From contig JBFWSB010000235.1 in NCBI GenBank assembly GCA_050248595.1, positions 1 to 7,296 of the forward strand: DNA of 7,296 nt. The letters run 5' to 3'. Numbering within the stretch: position 1 is the stretch's first letter; each line of letters begins with the position of its first letter. This document shows, piece after piece, positions 1 through 5,516 of the stretch. This DNA comes from JAGWAZ01 sp050248595. Lineage in GTDB: Bacteria; Bacteroidota; Ignavibacteria; OLB7. The notes under the pieces are model-generated. The model made no database searches, had not been told where the DNA came from, and saw nothing but the letters and a program-made list of their open reading frames with translations. The translations under genes were made by a program, and so were the position numbers.

Positions 1-402
1 ATAGATACGGCTCTCCTCTGGGAACTTCTTACTGTTTATCCGGTTAGAATTGCGATCACTGAACGAACTTGCGATTGTATTGCAGGGGACTGCATAGTCG
101 GTTAACTCAATCTGGACTCTTTCCCCAATAGCGAGTATCGTTCCGGGAACCATCACACTCGCCTCGAGTCCAACTGTGGTAAGGTTTTCACCTACTGAAC
201 CGGGGAAAATAGGATGTCCTTCTTCCTGCAACTTGATGATTGTTTCCAACCGCAAGAGGCAAAGATTTTGAAGAGGGCCTCCGTGATGTTTCTTGTCAGC
301 CTGATCGTCAACCGTAATTCCACTCAGGCTAACCTCGGCTTCGTGCATTCCAAGTTTTGGAACACCACCGTTCGAAGCACTGATTTGAAAGATGTGAGCC
401 AT
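1..402 (-). CDS. MOSC domain-containing protein, C-terminus cut off by the window edge
   Basis: Reading the minus strand from the ATG at 402 gives 134 open codons with no stop before base 1, so the C-terminus lies outside the window. The product has the hallmarks of a stand-alone MOSC domain (molybdenum cofactor sulfurase C-terminal domain; YiiM/YuaD-like proteins). These are QADKKHHGGP at about residues 34-43, EGHPIFPGSVGENLT at 61-75, a GLE turn at 78-80, and YAVPCNTI at 103-110, which carries the conserved Cys107. The fragment ends in SRIY, where family members usually have an arginine-tyrosine pair close to the C-terminus, so perhaps 15-40 residues are missing. The start is well fixed: an in-frame TGA lies four codons upstream. 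No Shine-Dalgarno is visible. MOSC proteins bind molybdenum cofactor or act in sulfur transfer or N-hydroxylated base reduction; the substrate here is unknown. It lies downstream of the FAD oxidase on the same strand after 153 bases. Confidence 0.88.
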   Translation of the reverse strand, partial: MAHIFQISASNGGVPKLGMHEAEVSLSGITVDDQADKKHHGGPLQNLCLLRLETIIKLQEEGHPIFPGSVGENLTTVGLEASVMVPGTILAIGERVQIELTDYAVPCNTIASSFSDRNSNRINSKKFPEESRIY

Positions 403-555
403 GAAATCAATTCAAAAAATGAGATTTATAGATTCGACGCGTGAAGCATCATAGAGAAGTCGTGGATGATTCTTGGTGGTTCTTTGTCTCCTTGGTGTTT
501 TATCTCTTACCATCACACTCTACAACCATTCTACTCATTACACACCCCAATAGAA
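403..555. other. Gap between FAD oxidase and MOSC gene
   Basis: This 153-base gap separates two minus-strand genes. I see no strong stem followed by a T-run downstream of the oxidase stop, so read-through into the MOSC gene is possible. On the minus strand a TATAAA (bases 430 to 425) lies 22 bases before the MOSC start and could be a -10-like element, but no good -35 or Bacteroidota-type -33 box accompanies it. Nothing here can be called firmly. Confidence 0.4.
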
Positions 556-2049
556 TTAGACGTTTTGAATTGGACCCTCGATCATCGTTCCGATGCCAAG
601 GATTCCTGCTGGATCCATCGTCTGTTTTACTCTCCGCATTTCTTCTATCCCTTCATCACCAAACATCTGGCGGAGATATGGTCGCTTGATCTTTCCAATT
701 CCATGTTCAGCCGATACAGTCCCACCAAGTTTGAGGGCTTCGGTTACGAAGAGGTCGTACAACAGTTTCGCCTTCGGAATTTCTTCTTCATTTGATGGGA
801 GGATGTTTACGTGGAGATGGCTGTTGCCGATATGACCCCACGTAAGGTTTGCTACACCAGAAGTGGCAAGTTGTTCCTTATAGAACTTGTACATCTCACG
901 GAATCGATTGTCGGGAACAGCCATATCTGTTCCGAACTTTCTCACGCGGTGCTCGGCGATGTATTCGTAGGCAGATGAGGGGACAGCATGTCTGAACTTT
1001 CGCATACGTTCTTGGTCGCTCTCGGTAAGCCCGAACCAAGAATCGTTGGCGAGTGATGTGTGGCGTTCAATCAGTTCAGCCCAAGCGGTAATCAGTTGAT
1101 CTTCCGAACCCTCTGTTGTCTCTTGCTCAAACCAAATTGCCCCCCCAGCCACACTTTCAGGAATTGTTGGATATGTCTCGCGAATAAAATCGAGCGCATT
1201 GGGGTCGATAAATTCTAAGGCTCGGACATCGAACGATTCACTTACCTCACGTTGACGATTTGCCCGGCTTCGATCGCGAGCTTCTTCAACGAAGCTCAGC
1301 ATCTTCTCTTCATCGTCGAAGAAAACGATTCCACTAAAGAGTCGTTCTGGCTTCGGTATCAGGCGAAGTCCAATCTGCGTTACTACTCCAAGTGTCCCCT
1401 CACTTCCGATGAATAGATCGAGTCCATCCATATCGGGAGCAGCGAAATATCCAGCCGCATGTTTGCTTGTAGCTGGCATGTTGTAGCGAGGAACGGTAAG
1501 CTGGATAGATTCTCTCTCAGCCGGTATTCTCAAGCTATATCCGTCGGCGCGGCAAACGCCTCTTGCAAGGCTAATCTTCTCACCATTGCTCCGTATCAGG
1601 TCTGCTCCGGCCACCCAACTCCGCGTGGGTCCATACTTGAATGTCCGCGCTCCAGAAGCGTTCGTTGAGAAGTTCCCACCGAGTTGACCTCCCCTCTCTG
1701 TAGGATCGGGTGGATAAAGGAGTCCTCTCGACTCAACTTCGTTTTGAAAGTCTTGAAGTATTACCCCAGCTTCCACGATTGCGTGCCCCCGCTCCTCATC
1801 GATTTCGATAATTCGATTCATCCGCGCCATCGAGAGAACTACACCACCGAACGGAATACGCCCTCCGGCCAGACCCGTTCCAGCACCTGATATGGTGACA
1901 GGAATGCGATCACGAGAGCACTGGGCGAGAATCTCCTTCACCTCATCTTCGGTCTCCGGTTGGTAGACCCGTTCGGCATATCCTCCAGAGAAGTTTGAAG
2001 CATCGGTGAGAAAGCCCTCTATCTCACTATCGTTCTCACGAATGGTCAT
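556..2049 (-). CDS. GlcD-type FAD-binding oxidase (2-hydroxyacid / D-lactate dehydrogenase-like)
   Basis: The 497-residue product has the full two-domain layout of the VAO/PCMH flavoprotein family. The N-terminal FAD-binding domain shows GAGTGLAGG (55-63), PPDPTE (113-118), GGNFSTNASGAR (124-135) and FIGSEGTLG (213-221). The C-terminal FAD-oxidase domain shows KFGTDMAVP (371-379), the histidine cluster GHIGNSHLHVN (405-415) and SAEHGIGK (446-453). Relatives such as GlcD, D-lactate dehydrogenase and D-2-hydroxyglutarate dehydrogenase oxidise 2-hydroxyacids to 2-oxoacids and pass electrons to the respiratory chain. There is no N-terminal signal or Fe-S domain, so it is probably cytosolic or peripheral to the membrane, perhaps with a partner protein. 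Two departures from the textbook pattern are visible. The usual GDGNLH-like stretch reads GNSHLH, and the terminal NPGK-like motif is replaced by ILGIGTMI. Its start lies 21 bases after the meaB stop, suggesting one transcript. The substrate cannot be read from sequence. Confidence 0.9.
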   Translation of the reverse strand: MTIRENDSEIEGFLTDASNFSGGYAERVYQPETEDEVKEILAQCSRDRIPVTISGAGTGLAGGRIPFGGVVLSMARMNRIIEIDEERGHAIVEAGVILQDFQNEVESRGLLYPPDPTERGGQLGGNFSTNASGARTFKYGPTRSWVAGADLIRSNGEKISLARGVCRADGYSLRIPAERESIQLTVPRYNMPATSKHAAGYFAAPDMDGLDLFIGSEGTLGVVTQIGLRLIPKPERLFSGIVFFDDEEKMLSFVEEARDRSRANRQREVSESFDVRALEFIDPNALDFIRETYPTIPESVAGGAIWFEQETTEGSEDQLITAWAELIERHTSLANDSWFGLTESDQERMRKFRHAVPSSAYEYIAEHRVRKFGTDMAVPDNRFREMYKFYKEQLATSGVANLTWGHIGNSHLHVNILPSNEEEIPKAKLLYDLFVTEALKLGGTVSAEHGIGKIKRPYLRQMFGDEGIEEMRRVKQTMDPAGILGIGTMIEGPIQNV

Positions 2050-2070
2050 TGCAGTTCTGTAAAAGGGAAT

Positions 2071-3036
2071 TTAGGAAGAGATCGTGATTTCGTCTGCGGC
2101 AAGGGAGCGGGCTGCCTGCTGAGGAGAAATCTCCCGCGAAACAATTCGGGGAACCATCTCTTCAAGGAGTCCATTCCGTTCTTCTGTCCAAAATGACCGG
2201 TGAAGTAAAGCTTCAGTTAACTCTCGAACACGCTCCTTCTCACGGTGCGCGCGGCGCGGTTCAAAGAAGTTATGCTCGAGCATAAACTGGTAGTGCCCTT
2301 CCACTCTATCAGCAAGTGTGTCGATCCCTTCGCCAGTTGTGCCAACAGTTCTGATCACGTCGGGATACCATTCCCCTACCGCGTGAGTAATCCGCATCGT
2401 CAGGATAGTCTTCAGTGCAGAAACGGCTTGATCGGCTCCATCCCGATCCGATTTATTCATCACGAAGAGGTCGGCAATTTCCATCAAGCCAGACTTCATT
2501 GCTTGGATTGAATCGCCAGATTCTGGGACAAGAACGACAACTGTAGTATCGGCTGCATTGGCTACATCAAGCTCCGACTGCCCAACGCCAACGGTCTCCA
2601 TAATGACAATGTCGAATCCGGCTGCATCGAGCAGATCGGCCACATCCTGGGCCTTCGTGTTCAGTCCACCTAAACTTCCTCGCGTCGCCATCGAACGAAT
2701 GAAGACCCCTTCGTTCATTGATTCTGACTGCATTCTCACCCTATCGCCGAGAATAGCTCCACCAGTGAATGGAGATGTTGGATCGACAGCAATCACCGCC
2801 ACCTTTTTCCCCCTTTCACGATAGTATCCAATCAGCTTTTGCGTAATCGTCGATTTTCCAGCACCAGGTGGGCCGGTTACCCCTATCCGGTATGCTTTGC
2901 CGGTATGTGGATAGAGGTGCGAGAGAAGGTCATCCCATCCCTCTCGTTCATTTTCTATTCTCGTAATTCCTCGCGTAACCGCTAAGCGATTACCTTCGAG
3001 AATTGCTGTTGCCTGCTGCTTGATCTCTTCTTTCAT
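2071..3036 (-). CDS. meaB: MeaB/ArgK-family GTPase, chaperone of B12-dependent acyl-CoA mutase
   Basis: The 321-residue product has the normal length and motif order of MeaB/ArgK (human MMAA) G3E-type P-loop GTPases. Visible motifs are Walker A GPPGAGKST (55-63), the family block DPTSPFTGGAILGDR (85-99), RSMATRGSLGG (114-124), Walker B/switch ETVGVGQSE (147-155), and the guanine-specificity motif NKSD (194-197). The C-terminal helical part (about 245-321) matches the dimerisation arm of the family. Known members gate cobalamin loading and protect or reactivate methylmalonyl-CoA mutase or related mutases (isobutyryl- or ethylmalonyl-CoA mutase) in the cytosol. No mutase gene is present in this window, so the client is not identified. 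The ATG at 3036 yields the expected N-terminus. It is the first gene of the leftward operon, with the FAD oxidase starting 21 bases after its stop. Confidence 0.95.
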   Translation of the reverse strand: MKEEIKQQATAILEGNRLAVTRGITRIENEREGWDDLLSHLYPHTGKAYRIGVTGPPGAGKSTITQKLIGYYRERGKKVAVIAVDPTSPFTGGAILGDRVRMQSESMNEGVFIRSMATRGSLGGLNTKAQDVADLLDAAGFDIVIMETVGVGQSELDVANAADTTVVVLVPESGDSIQAMKSGLMEIADLFVMNKSDRDGADQAVSALKTILTMRITHAVGEWYPDVIRTVGTTGEGIDTLADRVEGHYQFMLEHNFFEPRRAHREKERVRELTEALLHRSFWTEERNGLLEEMVPRIVSREISPQQAARSLAADEITISS

Positions 3037-3258
3037 AGCTTCATTTAATTTCCACTTCTATGGTTCAGAAGTTACGGAACAGAGAACAAACGATCTCTTC
3101 AGGCGAGAGATTAGGGCAAAAAGGAACGTAACAGAAGAACGTATCTTGAAGTCTTGCACTTGGATTCGGTAGAACAATCCAATCGAACCACTATTGCACT
3201 ACAGAAATCAGGAGTAACAGGTGAAGCAAGGGAATCTGCCAATTCAACTTTACTTTTA
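3037..3258. promoter_or_regulatory. Divergent intergenic region between meaB and the barrel genes
   Basis: This 222-base region lies between the divergent starts of meaB (leftward) and the first beta-barrel gene (rightward), so it should hold promoters for both. I do not see a complete TAnnTTTG element on either strand. A weak sigma70-like pair, TTGAAG (3146-3151) and TAGAAC (3170-3175) with an 18-base spacer, points toward the barrel gene but matches consensus poorly. An inverted repeat is listed separately. The frame of the barrel gene stays open back to an ATG at 3154, but the residues that would be added do not resemble a signal peptide, so I treat that part as non-coding leader. Confidence 0.5.
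3093..3111. repeat. Short inverted repeat ATCTCT-N7-AGAGAT
   Basis: Two perfect 6-base arms, ATCTCT (3093-3098) and AGAGAT (3106-3111), flank a 7-base centre in the divergent region. The arms could be extended by one G-T wobble as RNA. It could be an operator for a dimeric regulator or a weak hairpin in the meaB leader. Six-base arms can arise by chance, so the functional reading is speculative. Confidence 0.3.
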
Positions 3259-4107
3259 ATGAAGATGATTATGTGTTTGAAGCACCTACGTTTGATCTGC
3301 TTTCTCACTCTGCTCACCATCTTTGCTGCCCCACATGCTGAAGCACAGTTTGAAGGTGATGGAGATTCCGTTCAGTACGGAGAACGACGGAAGAAGACAG
3401 AACTCCCCTACTTCGGAATTGGTGGAGGATATATGGGAATGTATTCTATCGTCAACACCGATCCACTGAACCGTATCGCAGAAGGATTTGGCCTTGATGC
3501 CTCAAGCCAAAATTTGCTTCTCAATGGTGGGACAGCATATTTCGGCCTATCTCACATTCGTCTCGCCTATTTTAACGTTGGTGGTGGTGTTGAGTCGAGT
3601 GAAACTGTTGAGCTAAATAATGTGGAATATCAACGGACATTTCGATTTAACAGGAACATTACTGGGGTACAGATTGGCGTTCCCCTTCCCATTGTTCGAC
3701 CTGTTCTCTGGGTGATACCTGAGATAATGATTGGAGGGATGAAACAATCAATTCAAGTAGAACAGTTTCAAAAGGGTGAGCTACAGTTCGATTCCCTCTA
3801 CAATCCAGATTCCTTCAACGGTATCAGGCAACACTCAAACTTGAGCATAAACTCAACAGAGCGGTCGTTCTTCCTTCAACCATCAGTTACTGTTGAGTAT
3901 GGGTTACTCCCCTACTTCTTAATCCTCCGCGCTGGAGCTGGATATGCTTTCAACTTTCACAACGATTGGGAAGAGACATCTGGGCACGTACTGCAAGATG
4001 GCCCCACGATTGATGGAAACTTGAACCTCCATTTTGGAGTATCACTGGACCTCGCAGCTATTCTGTTCTATTCGGCAAGTGAGTCTGTGAAGGATATTCT
4101 GAATTGA
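3259..4107 (+). CDS. Predicted outer-membrane beta-barrel protein, paralogue A
   Basis: From the ATG at 3259 the product is 282 residues. I chose this start because it begins a good signal peptide: basic n-region (K2, K8, R11), hydrophobic core LICFLTLLTIFAA, and probable signal peptidase I cleavage at AEA|Q (after residue 29). ATGs at 3265 and 3271 are also possible. No lipobox cysteine is present, so it is not a lipoprotein. The mature part is rich in glycine and aromatics with alternating polar/apolar stretches (for example GGGYMGMYSIV, VRPVLWVIPEIMIGG, LILRAGAGYAFNF and LNLHFGVSLDLAAILFYSAS), the pattern of a small outer-membrane beta-barrel. It is clearly homologous to the gene at 4651-5391: in the block starting at ELPYFG (residue 48) 19 of 30 residues are identical. 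Relative to that paralogue it carries an insertion of about 23 residues near 168-196, probably an extracellular loop. I do not recognise a named family. No Shine-Dalgarno is visible. The small membrane-protein gene follows after 35 bases. Confidence 0.8.
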   Translation: MKMIMCLKHLRLICFLTLLTIFAAPHAEAQFEGDGDSVQYGERRKKTELPYFGIGGGYMGMYSIVNTDPLNRIAEGFGLDASSQNLLLNGGTAYFGLSHIRLAYFNVGGGVESSETVELNNVEYQRTFRFNRNITGVQIGVPLPIVRPVLWVIPEIMIGGMKQSIQVEQFQKGELQFDSLYNPDSFNGIRQHSNLSINSTERSFFLQPSVTVEYGLLPYFLILRAGAGYAFNFHNDWEETSGHVLQDGPTIDGNLNLHFGVSLDLAAILFYSASESVKDILN

Positions 4108-4142
4108 GGTAATAGGTTGAGCTTCCATTACGTGAGTATACT

Positions 4143-4562
4143 ATGGTAACCAGTACAGTCGTAAAACAGATTCTACACGCTCTACTTCAAGTTTTTCTCA
4201 AACTTCTCGCGTTGCTTGCAGCTTTAACTCTTGTTGTGATTTTTGGCGACATTGCTATTACTGAAAGTGGATTGCACGATTGGGATTTGCTCCTCCCCTA
4301 CCTCGGGTGGTTTGTCATTATTCTCTTCATCATCATCGCTTGGATTATCTGGATTATCGTTGCTGCGATTAGTGCATTTCGAAAAGAGAAGAACATCAAC
4401 GGATTCTTTCACGCAGGATTTGTGGCTCTTGTTGTTGGCCTCTGCATTGCGAACTCTCCTTGGAGAGGTGAGGATAAGGAGGTAGAAATCCAGATGCCAA
4501 TTCCGGCTGCCCCTGAGAATTCTAACACTCAGTCTGACTCGTTGACCGAAACAACACCATAG
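4143..4562 (+). CDS. Small three-helix inner-membrane protein of unknown function
   Basis: The 139-residue product has three predicted membrane helices at about residues 15-37 (leucine/alanine-rich), 52-78 (very rich in isoleucine and tryptophan) and 87-104. A short basic linker (FRKEKN, 79-84) lies between helices two and three. By the positive-inside rule this linker would be cytoplasmic, placing the hydrophilic tail (about 106-139, acidic, Pro/Ser/Thr-rich, with no predicted fold) on the periplasmic side. I recognise no conserved catalytic motif or family. An in-frame TAG at 4113-4115 excludes a much longer start. It begins 35 bases after the barrel gene upstream and ends 88 bases before its paralogue, so it is probably co-transcribed with the first barrel and may act with the barrels, but that is inferred only from position. 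Confidence 0.75.
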   Translation: MVTSTVVKQILHALLQVFLKLLALLAALTLVVIFGDIAITESGLHDWDLLLPYLGWFVIILFIIIAWIIWIIVAAISAFRKEKNINGFFHAGFVALVVGLCIANSPWRGEDKEVEIQMPIPAAPENSNTQSDSLTETTP

Positions 4563-4580
4563 GATTCATCTTCTTCCCTG

Positions 4581-4588
4581 TATTTTTG
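4581..4588 (+). promoter_or_regulatory. TATTTTTG, possible Bacteroidota -7 promoter element
   Basis: The octamer matches TAnnTTTG, the -7 box of the primary sigma factor in Bacteroidota, and lies 62 bases before the start of barrel paralogue B. No TTTG/TTG -33 box occurs at the expected distance upstream, so the promoter is incomplete by that model. An 8-base match with two free positions can also occur by chance. Confidence 0.3.
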
Positions 4589-4650
4589 AGAAGAACAAAG
4601 GTATATCTCCATAGTTGTTGTGATTACGAAAACCAACCATACCAATAGCA

Positions 4651-5391
4651 ATGACCACCTTTAACTGTTCCCTCCTACTCACTCTGTTGATAGTGCTTGC
4701 AGCCTTTGGCTCTCCTTTTGCTTTAGCACAGACTGAAGAAGTTGAGGCGAAAGATTCAGTGGATATGGTGGACGATTCTGAACTCCCTTATTTTGGTTTT
4801 GGTGGTGGATATGCCATCGCATACTCTTTTGTCAACTCGGATGATTTAAAAAGAATCGGAAATGATTTTGATATTTCCTTGGATGGACTCTATCTCTACG
4901 GAGGTACTGCATACGTAGGATTTTCGAAAGTGCGAATTGCCTACTACAGTGTAGGTGGCACAACCGAAGCAACCAGAACAATTGTTATTGATAGCGTTGA
5001 GACTCAACAAACCTTCAGTTTCTCTCGGGTGATTAATGCTGCACAAGTAGGTCACCCATTTCGCATTACACCTCCATCGCTTTGGTTTATCCCTGAAATA
5101 ATGGTTGGCGGATCAACACAGAATTTGATTATTAAGGATAGGCAAGGTGAGAAGAACATAAAACAACTTTCATTCTTCTTTCAACCATCCCTCACTGTTG
5201 AGTATGGATGGGGAAATGTCATCATTTTTCGGACTGGTTTAGGCTATGCCTTTAGCTATGGTAGTAACTGGAAAGATACGTCTGGACAGGTAGTGGCTGA
5301 TGGACCCGAAGTCAATGGAAATTTCAACATGCAGTTTGGGGTATCATTTGACATTGCAGGTCTGTTGATATTATCAGCCTCAGGCATATAA
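4651..5391 (+). CDS. Predicted outer-membrane beta-barrel protein, paralogue B
   Basis: The 246-residue product begins with a signal peptide whose hydrophobic core is LLLTLLIVLAAF and whose likely signal peptidase I site is ALA|Q after residue 26. The n-region (MTTFNCS) has no lysine or arginine, which is unusual. Upstream in the same frame there are only non-standard starts before a TGA at 4621-4623, so ATG 4651 is the only conventional choice. After a short acidic linker (about 28-43) the mature domain follows paralogue A block by block: ELPYFGFGGGYAIAYS (44-59), YGGTAYVGFSKVRIAYYSVGG (83-103), LWFIPEIMVGG (144-154), SFFFQPSLTVEYG (174-186), GLGYAFSYGSNW (196-207), and FNMQFGVSFDIAGLLILSAS (225-244). 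Alternating glycine/aromatic strands with polar turns indicate a barrel of roughly 8-10 strands. It lacks the extra loop of about 23 residues in paralogue A. Ligand and function are not evident. Confidence 0.8.
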   Translation: MTTFNCSLLLTLLIVLAAFGSPFALAQTEEVEAKDSVDMVDDSELPYFGFGGGYAIAYSFVNSDDLKRIGNDFDISLDGLYLYGGTAYVGFSKVRIAYYSVGGTTEATRTIVIDSVETQQTFSFSRVINAAQVGHPFRITPPSLWFIPEIMVGGSTQNLIIKDRQGEKNIKQLSFFFQPSLTVEYGWGNVIIFRTGLGYAFSYGSNWKDTSGQVVADGPEVNGNFNMQFGVSFDIAGLLILSASGI

Positions 5392-5393
5392 GG

Positions 5394-5409
5394 AGAGGGG
5401 CGGCCCTTT
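5394..5409 (+). terminator. Weak hairpin after barrel paralogue B
   Basis: Two bases after the stop, AGAGGG (5394-5399) can pair with CCCTTT (5404-5409) around a GCGG loop: five Watson-Crick pairs and one G-T wobble. No T-run follows, so it is at best a weak or factor-assisted terminator, or an mRNA 3'-end stabiliser. Confidence 0.25.
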
Positions 5410-5482
5410 ATGAGAAGAAAGGAGTGTATAACCAATCCCGCTTTCAATTCACCCTATAACATTCTATATTCCACCTCTCTTC

Positions 5483-5490
5483 TATCTTTG
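5483..5490 (+). promoter_or_regulatory. TATCTTTG, candidate -7 promoter element for the acyl-CoA synthetase
   Basis: The octamer matches the Bacteroidota -7 consensus TAnnTTTG and ends 26 bases before the synthetase ATG, leaving a leader of plausible length. A clear TTTG/TTG -33 box is missing from the preceding AT-rich stretch. The position in a 125-base intergenic gap, directly before a gene that follows a possible hairpin, makes it the better of the two such matches in the window. Confidence 0.4.
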
Positions 5491-5499
5491 ATTTTTTTC

Positions 5500-5510
5500 A
5501 CGTTGAACGT
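5500..5510. repeat. Palindrome ACGTT-G-AACGT upstream of the acyl-CoA synthetase
   Basis: Five-base perfect arms around a single central base lie between the candidate -7 element and the start codon, ending 6 bases before the ATG. Located just downstream of the likely transcription start, it could be a repressor operator. Its arms are short, so chance occurrence is possible. Confidence 0.35.
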
Positions 5511-5516
5511 ATCTCA

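Noticed and set aside
214..444. Plus-strand open frame of 76 codons
   Set aside because: It lies antisense to the MOSC gene, whose minus-strand product carries clear family motifs; the plus-strand product has none.
472..497. CTTGGTG repeated at 472-478 and 491-497
   Set aside because: Only seven bases, two copies, no further structure.
149..520. 12-base direct repeat ACCATCACACTC at 149-160 and 509-520
   Set aside because: A 12-base match somewhere in 7.3 kb is expected by chance, and the first copy lies inside the MOSC gene.
441..835. Overlapping plus-strand open frames at 441-689, 466-795 and 593-835
   Set aside because: Mostly antisense to the C-terminal part of the FAD oxidase, with no recognisable domain; low-complexity Ser/Phe/Ile-rich products are typical of shadow frames.
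3154..3258. N-terminal extension of barrel A by 35 residues
   Set aside because: The extension is polar and would bury the signal peptide internally; ATG 3259 gives a standard signal peptide.
3111..3320. Minus-strand open frame in the divergent region
   Set aside because: It overlaps the signal peptide region of barrel A and shows no domain; its basic/hydrophobic product is not convincing.
4571..4595. Possible hairpin TTCTTC / GAAGAA after the small membrane-protein gene
   Set aside because: Six AT-rich pairs with a long loop and no T-run after it; too weak to call a terminator.
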